Shown here piece after piece: positions 1-7,976 of a DNA stretch of 64,000 nucleotides. Numbering within the stretch: the stretch's first letter is position 1; every line of letters begins with the position of its first letter. A program made the position numbers and the translations under genes. The notes under the pieces are model-generated. The model was given only the letters and a program-made list of their open reading frames with translations. It did no database searches and was not told the origin of the DNA. This DNA comes from Clostridiales bacterium (GTDB lineage Bacteria; Bacillota; Clostridia; Lachnospirales; Lachnospiraceae): NCBI GenBank assembly GCA_018365455.1, contig JAGZJZ010000016.1, positions 1-64,000 on the forward strand, in the 5' to 3' direction.

Positions 1-132
1 CCTTGCCGGAGTGTTTTTTGGTGGATACAATTCGACTGGCTCCCATCGGATTGTAAGCGGGCACTGAGCTGCGAAATGCATCAGGATTTCGGAGCGAATG
101 CCCGCGTGCCGCCAAAAAGTGCTTCGGGAAGG
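1..132 (+). other. Structured three-way-junction element (possible ncRNA or palindromic repeat)
   Basis: No gene fits here. Positions 1-24 pair with 109-132 in a long helix with one G-G mismatch. Five of its pairs are G-U when read on the + strand (9:124, 12:121, 13:120, 14:119, 22:111). Inside are two hairpins: 26-35 with 46-55 (ten pairs, one U-G), and 57-63 with 99-105 (GCGGGCA/TGCCCGC) carrying an inner stem 72-77/86-91 (CGAAAT/ATTTCG). Wobble pairs on one strand only suggest an RNA-level structure transcribed rightward; a MITE-like intergenic palindrome is the alternative. It may continue left of the window. No known RNA family was recognised. Positions 133-305 show nothing clear. Confidence 0.4.
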
Positions 133-305
133 TTAGAAAATGCCAGTTCTGCGTTAAGCATTCCAAATCAATGTCCTGGTCCGCCCCCTTCTCTTTCCGT
201 ACACTACCTCTGCATACAAAGCGTATTTATTCAGCAAAACCCCAATTTATTCGTAATACTCAGCCATTTACAAATTATTCGCTATAGTCCTATTTGCAAA
301 AGGTC

Positions 306-1151
306 CTATTTACAATCAGGCTGCTTTTCAAGAAGAATAGCAATAGTAAGGCTTTTTTCATTGCAGGGGTTTCCTGCTACATCACCATATACACTGCAAA
401 CCTGAAAGCCGGCTTCTTCTGCTTCCTGTATCAGAGCAGCTTTTGTGAAGCAGCTATTCCACAAATAATAGGATTTTAGATCATGATCTGCTGCAACAAT
501 CATTTGTTCCAGTGTGACATTATCCCCATATTTGCAATTTCTATTTAGAACGACATGTTCTTTTTCACGCCAGAATCCGGCACTTTTGAACAGATCCCAT
601 GTTTGCCCTTCTTGAAATCCGTTGTATTTTTCCATTGAAAAAACATCAAATAGCAGCTTTCCGCCCGGCTTAAGATGATGATATATCTGCCCCAGAACAA
701 TGCGTCTGTTTGCTGCTGACAGTGCACCATAATCGCAGTATATCATTGTTATAAGATCAAAATGTGCACCTAAATTTAATGTCAGGTAATTCTGTTGATA
801 ATAGTTGATAACCATGCTTTTTTCTTCTGCTGACTGACGCGCATAGGCTATAGAGCGCCTGGAAAAGTCCACGCCAGTCACCTTGTATCCGCAATTCGCA
901 AACCGCTCGGTATACAGACCGGGACCACAGCCAAGGTCAAGCAGTGAGGGATAGCACTGGGGAGGCAAAATTTCTTTGATCCAGGATACGGATTTTTCTA
1001 TGAAATCTAATTTTCTGCTTGCCCCGTTAAAGTCCGGGTCCAGGTGCGCTTGCAGCATTTGCTTTGAGATATAGTCATCGTCCCAAAATGCAGCTTCGGT
1101 TTCCTGGTAAAGTTCTGGTAATTCTAATAATTTTTGTAATTCGTTAAACAT
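306..1151 (-). CDS. Class I SAM-dependent methyltransferase (281 aa), attenuator-controlled
   Basis: Cytoplasmic methyltransferase of the Rossmann-like class I fold. SAM-binding motif I is LLDLGCGPGLY at about residues 70-80, followed by the acidic loop VTGVDFSRRS and a post-motif LKPGGKLLFDVFS. The start at 1151 is preferred over an in-frame upstream ATG at 1184 because AAAGGAGAG sits just ahead of it. The substrate is unknown; small molecule and rRNA are both possible. The gene lies alone, directly behind a leader with a short ORF and an intrinsic terminator, an arrangement common for ribosome-targeting-drug resistance genes. That makes resistance or stress function a reasonable inference, not a demonstrated one. 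Confidence 0.85.
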   Translation of the reverse strand: MFNELQKLLELPELYQETEAAFWDDDYISKQMLQAHLDPDFNGASRKLDFIEKSVSWIKEILPPQCYPSLLDLGCGPGLYTERFANCGYKVTGVDFSRRSIAYARQSAEEKSMVINYYQQNYLTLNLGAHFDLITMIYCDYGALSAANRRIVLGQIYHHLKPGGKLLFDVFSMEKYNGFQEGQTWDLFKSAGFWREKEHVVLNRNCKYGDNVTLEQMIVAADHDLKSYYLWNSCFTKAALIQEAEEAGFQVCSVYGDVAGNPCNEKSLTIAILLEKQPDCK

Positions 1152-1180
1152 GATAATCTCTCCTTTGAATTTGTGCATAA

Positions 1181-1209
1181 ACAAAAAGCCGCAGAGTTTA
1201 CTCTGCGGC
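1181..1209 (-). terminator. Intrinsic terminator in the leader of the methyltransferase gene
   Basis: On the minus strand a perfect 9-bp stem GCCGCAGAG / CTCTGCGGC (1209-1201 with 1196-1188), loop TAAA, is followed by TTTTTG. It lies between the promoter at 1407-1435 and the RBS of the methyltransferase, so it acts inside that gene's own leader as an attenuator rather than at the end of another gene. Confidence 0.85.
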
Positions 1210-1234
1210 TAATCCTCATAAGATGAAGAAAGTT

Positions 1235-1325
1235 AAGAGTAAAATAAAACCAAACATAAGGTACACAAAATAAGCTGAATTAACAGCTGACTGTTCCCTA
1301 TGAAATTGATTTTATCTACTCTTTT
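1235..1325 (-). promoter_or_regulatory. Mutually exclusive pairing segments of a transcription attenuator
   Basis: Segment 1 (1323-1310, overlapping the end of the leader ORF) can pair with segment 2 (1249-1235): seven pairs AAGAGTA/TACTCTT plus six pairs ATAAAA/TTTTAT around a small internal loop. Segment 2 can instead pair with the 5' arm and loop of the terminator (TTTACTCT 1243-1236 with AGAGTAAA 1204-1197, eight pairs), which would break the terminator. A ribosome held at the end of the leader ORF would cover segment 1, free segment 2 and allow read-through. The pairing is seen; the mechanism is inferred. Confidence 0.6.
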
Positions 1326-1378
1326 CCAGCCACACCCACACCACCGATTATGTGACATCTGGTATGCCGGATTTCCAT
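1316..1378 (-). CDS. Putative 20-codon leader peptide of the methyltransferase attenuator
   Basis: Short frame starting ATG at 1378, peptide beginning MEIRHTRCHIIGG and ending VAGKE, stop TAG at 1318-1316. It begins about 20 nt after the predicted transcription start. The purine stretch AAAAGGTG abuts the ATG, so the Shine-Dalgarno spacing is short. Its last codons are segment 1 of the attenuator. A second overlapping frame (ATG 1358, 41 codons, stop at 1235-1233, hydrophobic C-terminus) ends inside segment 2 and is an alternative sensor ORF. Translation is not proven. Confidence 0.45.
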   Translation of the reverse strand: MEIRHTRCHIIGGVGVAGKE

Positions 1379-1406
1379 CACCTTTTCTTTAATTGTTTAT
1401 AGGGGG

Positions 1407-1435
1407 ATTTTACTTTATTGGGACGGTTTTGTCAA
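1407..1435 (-). promoter_or_regulatory. Sigma-70-type promoter for the methyltransferase leader
   Basis: On the minus strand TTGACA (1435-1430), a 17-nt spacer, then TAAAAT (1412-1407). Start of transcription is expected near 1400, giving a leader of about 250 nt before the methyltransferase start at 1151. Confidence 0.8.
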
Positions 1436-1479
1436 CCGTTTTTTCCGAAGATACCAATGGCAATAGCACCAATGATAGG

Positions 1480-1795
1480 GGGCAGCTGATGGTGGTGGCA
1501 GTGGCAGGGCGAAATTGGCAGCACACGACAGCGGGGCAGTGGCGGAGGGATGACTGCGATTACGGCAGCAGGGCGGGAGCAGCAGGGTAGAGGAGGCAGG
1601 CGGGTGTAGGTCAGGGTCAGGTCAGGGTTAGGTTTAGCGGCTAGGGTTAGGGTCAGGTTAGGGTCAGCGGTTAGGGTTAGGTTAGGTCTGGGTCAGGGTT
1701 AGGTTCAGCGGTTAGAGTTAGGTTAGGTCTGGGTTAGGTTAGAGTTAGGTTAGGTCAGGGTTAGCGGTCGGTTACCGGTCACGGTTAACAGTCAG
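1480..1795 (+). repeat. G-rich, telomere-like degenerate tandem repeat
   Basis: From about 1610 to 1795 the + strand is built from variants of GGTTAGGGTCAGG, GGTTAGGTCTGGG and TTAGCGG in irregular array; 1480-1610 is also strongly G-rich (GGTGGTGGCAG, GCAGGGCGGGAGC). There is almost no C on the + strand and many GGG runs. Short open frames here are composition artefacts. The rest of the gene-free stretch (1796-1940) is A/T-rich and probably holds the promoter of the next gene. Confidence 0.8.
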
Positions 1796-1940
1796 CAAAC
1801 CACTATAATAGGTTTTAGCTATACAAAAGAATTAAATATAAGTATTTGCTATTATAGACCGCCTCCAATTATACTATATCTGAACAAAGAATCCATTTTA
1901 GCCAAAACACAGAATTATACAGGAGGATGCTGCAAAGATA

Positions 1941-2162
1941 ATGATGAATCTAGAGTCCAGAAAAGCTGCTGTACAAAATTTGAAGGATGCAGGGTGCGAC
2001 CAGGTTACCATTGAGGAATTTCTCATTTATTTTGATAAAAATCAAAAAGAAAAACAGCTGGCATTGCTGGAAAGACACAGAAAATTACTTTTAAATATTG
2101 TGCATACGGAAGAGAAGAAGATTTGTTGTCTGGATTACCTGGTGTATCATATAAAAAAATAA
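1941..2162 (+). CDS. Small conserved hypothetical protein (73 aa) ahead of a two-component system
   Basis: Charged helical protein with the core NLKDAGCDQVTIEEFL ... KQLALLERHRKLLLNIVHTEEKKICCLDYLVY. It has no signal peptide or membrane segment. AGGAGG lies at 1921-1926, some 14 nt ahead of the first of two adjacent ATGs, so the second ATG (1944) could also be used. Small proteins of this look occur next to regulators in Clostridia, but I know no function. The histidine kinase gene follows 52 nt later and may be co-transcribed. Confidence 0.7.
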   Translation: MMNLESRKAAVQNLKDAGCDQVTIEEFLIYFDKNQKEKQLALLERHRKLLLNIVHTEEKKICCLDYLVYHIKK

Positions 2163-2214
2163 TGCAAAAGATATATGATTTCGTAAAAGTTCAGGGATAA
2201 AGGAGTGCAAGGCA

Positions 2215-3735
2215 TTGACAATCAAGAAAAAAATCAGGCTTTCCAATATTATGATGGTTCTGATACCAATATTATTCACGGCAATCGTAATCAACGTCTG
2301 TCTCCGCACATCACTTGGAAGTTTCTGGTACACTCTGGAGGCCATGTACAGCGATGAAAACAGCATACAGTTTGCCCAGAGTATGATTTACACATATCAG
2401 CAGGAGCTGTGGGAGAACAACTGGGGTCAGGGGGTACACACGAATACATCAGGGGAAATTAAAAGAAGTGACGAAATGTATCATCTGGAAAATAAATTGT
2501 CCGGGATGGGATACCAGTTTATGATAACAAAAAATGAAAAACTGATTTACTCCAATCTTAAGGAAGAGGATATGCAGGCAGCGCGTTCTGTGGCGGGGGA
2601 TGCAATTGATACGGCTAAGACACTGACTGCCAGCAGGCATGAGGTTTCTGTCATCAAGAACACATTTTACCACGGCGAGAAAGTTTTCTGCATTACAGCA
2701 GTCCACCGCCAGAAGACAGATGAGGGTGTGGTTAATTATCTAAAGAATTATATCTTAAAGTACTTGTATGGCATTATCATTTTCTTTGTAGTACTGACAC
2801 TTTTTGTAAATGGGATCTCATCCTGGTGGATTTCAAGAAGTATTCTGAAACCGCTGGGCAGGCTGAGTATGGCGACAAAAGAAATCCGGGAAGGAAATCT
2901 GGATACCAGTATGAAAAGCCAGAATAAAGACGAGTTTGGGGAAGTATGCAGAGATTTTGATGAGATGCGGGTATATCTGAAAGAGTCTGTAGACCAGCGC
3001 CTGAGAGATGAAAAGCGCAGACGTTCTCTCATTACGGGTATCTCCCATGATTTAAGGACACCTTTGACGTCCATCAGTGGTTATCTGGACGGACTGATGG
3101 ATGGAATAGCAGATACTCCCGAAAAGAGAATGCGCTATTTGCAGGCGATTAAGACCAGAACAGGTAATCTTGTAAGCCTGGTAGACAGCCTTTCCGAGTT
3201 CAGCAGGCTGGATAATGGTTTTCGGTACCGCATGGAGGAAGGTGATTTCAAAGAATTTGTAGAGCAATACCTGGAAACCTGCAGGCCTGATGCAGAGCAC
3301 AACCAGGTTGAGATAGAGTTTATGTATGGAAAAGAGACATTTCCGGTACAGATTGACCGGGAGGAATTTAAGCGGGTATTTGACAATTTGTTTACGAACA
3401 CAGTCAAGTACCGCATCTCTGATAAATCGCGGATTCAGATATCATTGAATCGTACTTTAACTGGAACGGATATTGAACTGGTATTTCAGGATGACGGACC
3501 AGGGGTGCCGGGAGAGAGCCTGGAGCAGATATTTGACAGTTTTTACCGGGTGGATGATGCTAGGAGCAAGTCAGAAAAAGGAAGCGGTATTGGGCTGGCA
3601 GTGGTTAAAGAGATTATTCTTGGGCACGGTGGTAACGTACAGGCAGAAAACAGGGAAGGACTGGCAATAATAATTCATTTGCCGGTTGCAGGGGAGGATA
3701 TTGATGGAAAAAATACTGATCGTAGAAGACGATGA
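2215..3735 (+). CDS. Sensor histidine kinase (506 aa), membrane-bound
   Basis: Membrane sensor that autophosphorylates on His and passes phosphate to the overlapping response regulator. TM1 is about residues 12-31, an extracytoplasmic sensor region 32-182, TM2 about 183-206, then HAMP, HisKA with phospho-acceptor H278 in ITGISHDLRTPL, and HATPase_c with DNLFTNTVKY (N box), DDGPGVP (G1) and GSGIGLAVV (G2). The start is TTG at 2215, supported by AAGGAG at 2200-2205; no better ATG is in range. The signal is unknown. The 3' end overlaps the regulator gene by 32 nt, implying coupled translation. Confidence 0.92.
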   Translation: MTIKKKIRLSNIMMVLIPILFTAIVINVCLRTSLGSFWYTLEAMYSDENSIQFAQSMIYTYQQELWENNWGQGVHTNTSGEIKRSDEMYHLENKLSGMGYQFMITKNEKLIYSNLKEEDMQAARSVAGDAIDTAKTLTASRHEVSVIKNTFYHGEKVFCITAVHRQKTDEGVVNYLKNYILKYLYGIIIFFVVLTLFVNGISSWWISRSILKPLGRLSMATKEIREGNLDTSMKSQNKDEFGEVCRDFDEMRVYLKESVDQRLRDEKRRRSLITGISHDLRTPLTSISGYLDGLMDGIADTPEKRMRYLQAIKTRTGNLVSLVDSLSEFSRLDNGFRYRMEEGDFKEFVEQYLETCRPDAEHNQVEIEFMYGKETFPVQIDREEFKRVFDNLFTNTVKYRISDKSRIQISLNRTLTGTDIELVFQDDGPGVPGESLEQIFDSFYRVDDARSKSEKGSGIGLAVVKEIILGHGGNVQAENREGLAIIIHLPVAGEDIDGKNTDRRRR

Positions 3736-4405
3736 ATTGATTGCAGAGCTGGAGCGGGATTATCTGGAGGCAAACGGGTTTGAGGCAGATATTGTTTTAG
3801 ACGGACGGGAAGGAGAAAAAATGGCGAAAACCGGCGGATATGACGCCATTTTGCTGGATGTGATGCTCCCGGGGAAAACAGGCTTTGATGTATGCCGTGA
3901 GCTTAGGCGGTCTTTACACCTGCCGATTATTATGGTGACGGCAAAGAAAGATGACATTGATAAAATTCGGGGGCTGGGGCTGGGTGCAGACGATTATCTG
4001 GAAAAACCCTTCAGTCCTGCAGAATTGGTAGCCCGGGTCAAATCTCATATCCATATCCATAATCTGCTTCTGGATTCCCAGGAAGAAAAAGAAGAGACGG
4101 AGAATGAAATTGCTTATCAGAATCTCACCATTTTACCGAGATCCAGAATGGTGTATTTAGATGAAAAAGAAGTGGTACTGGTGAATAAGGAATTTGAACT
4201 TTTGCTTTTCATGGCTGAAAACCCCAATATTGTCTTTTCCAAGGACACTCTTTTTGACCGGGTATGGGGAATGGACTCTATGGGAGATGTTGCCACGGTA
4301 ACGGTACATATTAACCGTTTGCGGGATAAACTGGGCAAGAATTCGAAAAAAACGCAGTTTATTGAAACCGTCTGGGGTGCCGGATACCGTTTCCGTATTA
4401 ATTGA
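3704..4405 (+). CDS. OmpR/PhoB-family response regulator (233 aa)
   Basis: Receiver domain (residues about 1-118) with acidic pocket EDDE, phospho-acceptor D52 in LLDVMLPG and the conserved Lys in MVTAKKD, followed by a winged-helix C-terminal DNA-binding domain ending TVWGAGYRFRIN. Start 3704 is chosen over an upstream in-frame ATG (3686) because GGGGAGGA precedes it by 6-7 nt and the protein then begins with the typical MEKILIVEDD. Partner of the kinase just upstream. Its target genes cannot be told from the sequence. Confidence 0.93.
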   Translation: MEKILIVEDDELIAELERDYLEANGFEADIVLDGREGEKMAKTGGYDAILLDVMLPGKTGFDVCRELRRSLHLPIIMVTAKKDDIDKIRGLGLGADDYLEKPFSPAELVARVKSHIHIHNLLLDSQEEKEETENEIAYQNLTILPRSRMVYLDEKEVVLVNKEFELLLFMAENPNIVFSKDTLFDRVWGMDSMGDVATVTVHINRLRDKLGKNSKKTQFIETVWGAGYRFRIN

Positions 4406-4493
4406 CGGCAGTTGAAAAAAAGTATAGACCTTGAGCCGGCTCCAGGGTTTTGTAATCGGAAAATGTATGAGGATTGGAAAGGAGAATTAAGAC

Positions 4494-5675
4494 ATGTTAG
4501 GAAATTTTGTATATTCGAACCCAACAAAGCTTTATTTTGGGGAGGATTCGTTAAATTATTTGAATTAGGAGCTGACAAAATATGGAAAGAACGTGCAGTT
4601 GGTATATGGCGGCGGTTCTATTAAAAAGACGGGTATCTATGACAAGGTGGTAACAATTTTAAAAGACAACGGAAAACAAGTCATTGAAGATGGAGGTGTT
4701 ATGCCTAATCCGACTGTAGAGAAGCTTTATGAGGGAATTCAGATTGCAAGAGATAATCAGGTGGATTTTATTTTGGCGGTGGGCGGCGGTTCTTGCTGCG
4801 ATTATGCCAAAGCAGTTTCAGTTTCTGTAAATTGTAAGGAGGATCCATGGGAGAAATATTTTTTGAAATTTGAGGATGTTGATGCCGATACAAAAATTAT
4901 TCCGGTGGGATGTGTGCTGACTATGGTGGGTACAGGTTCTGAGATGAATGGAGGATCGGTTATTACAAATCATGAAAGCAAGCTGAAAATCGGACATATT
5001 TTTGGAGACAATGTATTTCCTAAGTTTGCGGTTTTAAATCCGGTCTTTACCTATTCATTGCCAAAGTATCAGATGACAGCGGGTTTTTACGATATTATGA
5101 ATCATATCTGCGAACAGTATTTCTCAGGTGAAGATGACAATACATCCGATTATCTGATGGAAGGATTGATGAGGTCACTAATCCACAGCTCCAGAATCGC
5201 AATACAGAATCCGGAAAACTATGAGGCCAGAAGTAACATTATGTGGACGGCTGCATGGGCATTGAATACATTGGGTGCTATGGGAAAATCCACGGACTGG
5301 ATGGTGCATATGCTTGGTCAGGCAGTGGGCGCACACACCGATGCCACCCATGGGATGACGCTTTCTGCCGTGTCCCTGCCCTATTACCGATATATCATGC
5401 CTTATGGACTTGAAAAATTTAAGCGCTTTGCCAGGAATGTCTGGGATGTAGATCCGGAGGGTAAAACCGATGAAGAAATTGCGGCAGAAGGATTAAATGC
5501 CATGGAGGCATGGATGAGAGAAATCGGTGTTGTGATGAATATCAGAGAGCTGGGCGTAACGGAAGATATGCTGGAAGATCTGGTTAAGAGTACACTTGTT
5601 ATGGAAGGCGGATATAAGGTGCTGACACAGGAAGAAATTAAGGATATTTTTGATAAAAGCTTAACAATGTTCTAA
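4494..5675 (+). pseudogene. Iron-containing alcohol dehydrogenase, interrupted by an in-frame TAG
   Basis: Group III Fe-dependent alcohol dehydrogenase (butanol dehydrogenase/YqhD-like; NAD(P)H-dependent aldehyde-alcohol interconversion). Translation from ATG 4494 (AAAGGAG at 4478-4484) gives MLGNFVYSNPTKLYFGEDSL, then a TAG at codon 25 (4566-4568), and the same frame resumes with ELTKYGKNVQLVYGGGSIKK and runs intact to 5675. GGGSCCDYAK and the metal-site helices (DIMNHICEQYF, GAHTDATHGM) are present. Family members have a sense codon, usually Glu, at this place, so GAG to TAG is the simplest event. A GTG at 4593 could restart translation but would lose about 33 residues of the nucleotide-binding fold. 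Probably inactive or very weakly expressed. Confidence 0.8.
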
Positions 5676-5701
5676 AAATAGAGTAGAACAGAAAAAAGAA
5701 G

Positions 5702-5790
5702 AATCAGATCCAAAATCAATCCAAAAATCAGTCCAAAAGTCAAACCAAAAGTAAAACTAAAAATCATACTAAAAATCAAACTAAAAATCA
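5702..5790 (+). repeat. A-rich degenerate 12-bp tandem repeat
   Basis: About seven units of the form AAAATCAAACCA / AAAATCATACTA follow the dehydrogenase stop codon and precede its terminator. Units differ at two to four positions. Not coding. Confidence 0.75.
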
Positions 5791-5794
5791 GAAG

Positions 5795-5843
5795 CAGGTA
5801 TTCAAAAGATATTATTTCTAAGAATACCTGTTTTTGATTTTTT
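5795..5843 (+). terminator. Intrinsic terminator after the alcohol dehydrogenase relic
   Basis: Stem CAGGTATTC (5795-5803) with GAATACCTG (5822-5830), then TTTTTGATTTTTT. It ends the rightward transcript of the dehydrogenase. Confidence 0.85.
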
Positions 5844-5889
5844 ACTTTTACTTTTTTTGTTTCATCACATTTTAAAATTTAGCTGTATG

Positions 5890-6060
5890 CTTTCATCACC
5901 CTGAATCACCCTGAACGACCCTAGTAATCACCCTAGGAATTACCCTAGGAACCACCCTAGGAATCACTCCTGGAACCACTCTAGGAATCACCTTAGGAAT
6001 CACTCTTGAGAATCAACCTTGAGTCACCTAGGAATTCACCCTCGGTATCCACTTGGATAC
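5890..6060 (+). repeat. C-rich degenerate 12-bp tandem repeat
   Basis: Some twelve to fourteen units based on AATCACCCTAGG, drifting to AACCACTCTAGG, AATCACCTTAGG and AATCACTCTTGAG at the right end. Not coding. It directly precedes the truncated metallo-hydrolase relic. The remainder of 5844-6117 shows no gene. Confidence 0.8.
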
Positions 6061-6117
6061 CCCTTTGAATCTCATATGACTTCGAAAAAACTATGGAAGT
6101 GCATTTAATATAAATAT

Positions 6118-6441
6118 TTGTTATTGAATATAGACTTTGATATGATAAAAGAAGATAAGATTTATTTTGCAGCGTTTTCTGGGGAAGAGGAATGGCCATA
6201 CTGCCACATGAACCCTCAGGAGGTCCTAAAGGCTGCAGAAGATCTGGGAACAGACTGGTTAATCCCTGTTCACTGGGCAGGATTCGTTCTCTCCAGACAT
6301 GCCTGGGATGATCCGGCAGAGCAGTTGACCACTTTGGCAGAAGATTCAGAAGTTTCCGTATCAACTCCGAAAATCGGAGAGACCGTCAACTTTTCTAATA
6401 TCAATCAGTATCAGGAAAAATGGTGGCGGGAAGTGAAATAA
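6118..6441 (+). pseudogene. C-terminal fragment of an MBL-fold metallo-hydrolase (NAPE-PLD/UlaG-like)
   Basis: The 107-codon frame carries the family's C-terminal signature: EEWPYCHMNPQEVLKAAEDLG, then LIPVHWAGFVLSRHAWDDP with the metal-site His. The N-terminal half, with HxHxDH and the first metal ligands, is missing and is not found in any frame upstream, where repeat DNA lies instead. There is no convincing RBS. This is a 5'-truncated relic and is unlikely to encode an active enzyme. Confidence 0.7.
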
Positions 6442-6484
6442 CAGGTGCAGATCCCAGTGCTTAATAAGTTCAGCCGCTATCAGA

Positions 6485-7276
6485 TTACAGCTTCCTCGCT
6501 TTTATTACAAAAGTGACCGGGAGCTGTTCTGCTTTTTTACTGAAATCATCCGGCAAATTTGGGTTCAGAAGATCTTCATCCGTTTCTTCAACCATCTGCT
6601 CAATGACAAATCCATTTGCTGCTAATGCATTTACATAGGTTGAAAGCTTGCGGTTTGATAACATGATTTCTTTATCTGCCATGGCAACAGAATACCATCC
6701 CTCATCAAAATAGGAATTGCGGAAGATTAGTTCCTCATTTTCCACAGATACACATTTATGGATTGGATGTGACCAGCTGAAAATGAATATGCCGTCTTTT
6801 TTCAGGTAAGATGAGATGTTGCAAAAGGTCTGATTTAAATCGGTGGTCCATCCAATGGCATAGACAGAATAGACATAATCAAAATATTGTTTGGGTATAC
6901 CGCTTTCACTTTCCATGGGAGCACATATAAGATTCGCATTCATTCCATTTGAAGCCAGGAATTCTCTTGTTCGTTCCAGCTGCATGGGTGAGATATCAGT
7001 GCCCCATAGTTCAGTTGCTCCTTTATCAATGATATATTTTAAGGAATGACCGTTACCGCAGCCAATTTCCAGTAACTTTTTATTCGCCACATCACCAAAC
7101 AGTTGCAGCTTTTCTTCTGTAACAAATGAGCCATAGTACGGCAGTGCCGTAGCGCCCAGAAACTCACTTCCGATCGTATCCCAAAAGTTTGTGTTTGTCT
7201 TGTGGGCAGTGGAAATGTCCATATCCAGGTTGGTTAATTCGCCTGCAGCGCCGCCAATAATACTTTTTTTATTCAT
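6485..7276 (-). CDS. Class I SAM-dependent methyltransferase (263 aa)
   Basis: Rossmann-type methyltransferase. Motif I is LLEIGCGNGHSLKYI, followed by LWGTDISPMQLERT and LKKDGIFIFSWSHP. The nearest family is the broad UbiE/Methyltransf_11 group; the substrate is unknown. The start at 7276 (MNKKSII) is preferred since AAAGGA ends 12 nt upstream; an ATG at 7288 abuts that site and a TTG at 7306 has none. Transcribed away from the DUF6194 gene, from which it is separated by about 220 bp with no clear regulatory structure. Its 3' end runs toward the metallo-hydrolase relic. Confidence 0.85.
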   Translation of the reverse strand: MNKKSIIGGAAGELTNLDMDISTAHKTNTNFWDTIGSEFLGATALPYYGSFVTEEKLQLFGDVANKKLLEIGCGNGHSLKYIIDKGATELWGTDISPMQLERTREFLASNGMNANLICAPMESESGIPKQYFDYVYSVYAIGWTTDLNQTFCNISSYLKKDGIFIFSWSHPIHKCVSVENEELIFRNSYFDEGWYSVAMADKEIMLSNRKLSTYVNALAANGFVIEQMVEETDEDLLNPNLPDDFSKKAEQLPVTFVIKARKL

Positions 7277-7494
7277 ATTTCTCAACATTCCTTTCGATTC
7301 GCTCAAGGCACAAACAAATAATGAAAAAGGTTGTGCCCTTTTATTTTTTAAAGTTTTGTTTTATGTAATGAGAATACAGTAGCAAAGATTCTGGACAAAA
7401 GCAATCTTTAATTTTTGTTATTAAAATATGACATCTAGTTGTCGTATTTTGTATGCTACAATTAGATAAAATATTCATAATCAGGAGGACATAA

Positions 7495-7941
7495 ATGAGT
7501 GCGAATAATATACTGGATTATTGTTTGAAAAATTTAACGGGTACGGTTCTTGCCAGAAATTGGGGAGAGCAGGGGATTTTTTATAACCCGGATCATAGAT
7601 TGCCCAAAGGGGTTTATATTCTTACGATTAAGGAAAAAGATGGCGCTAATGACAAGGCTTCAAATGTAAATAGAGAAGGTATTTACAGAGTTAATTTAGG
7701 AGTGCGAAAAAATACATTTAAAGAAATGTTCATGTCTGTTCCTAAACGTCCTTTAGCGGGGAGTGTGGTAGAGATGGATTATGATTTTACACAATTAGAC
7801 ACAATTATGCCCCATCCAGTGTATGCCTGGATGGGTTGGATTTGTGTACTGAATCCAACGGAACAAACATTTGAAAAATTAAAGCCGCTCATTCAGGAAT
7901 CTTATTGTTTTGCTCAGGAAAAATACAATAAAAGGAAATAA
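7495..7941 (+). CDS. DUF6194-type protein (148 aa)
   Basis: Small cytoplasmic protein. The segment YRVNLGVRKNTFKEMF, then FTQLDTIMPHPVYAWMGWICVLNP, matches what I recall of the DUF6194 family, whose function is unknown. An AGGAGG-type RBS lies 6 nt before the ATG. It is a single gene between a divergent methyltransferase and the TetR operon. Family assignment is by eye. Confidence 0.75.
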   Translation: MSANNILDYCLKNLTGTVLARNWGEQGIFYNPDHRLPKGVYILTIKEKDGANDKASNVNREGIYRVNLGVRKNTFKEMFMSVPKRPLAGSVVEMDYDFTQLDTIMPHPVYAWMGWICVLNPTEQTFEKLKPLIQESYCFAQEKYNKRK

Positions 7942-7976
7942 ATAGTGTTTTGATTCCCCTCCCCCTCAATATCTTC

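Noticed and set aside
76..405. 109-codon frame at the left edge
   Set aside because: Runs through the structured element and into the 3' end of the methyltransferase; no family features.
1393..1590. 65-codon frame on the + strand over the attenuator promoter and G-rich DNA
   Set aside because: No RBS, and it overlaps a promoter and a repeat; the residues reflect base bias.
4566..4568. TAG in the dehydrogenase read as pyrrolysine, suggested by the corrinoid genes nearby
   Set aside because: Pyrrolysine is known in methylamine methyltransferases, not iron-alcohol dehydrogenases; no pylTS genes are in the window and the family has an ordinary residue there. A nonsense change is simpler.
5702..6060. 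Possible CRISPR array
   Set aside because: Units are 12 bp, contiguous and drifting, with no spacers of constant length and no cas genes.
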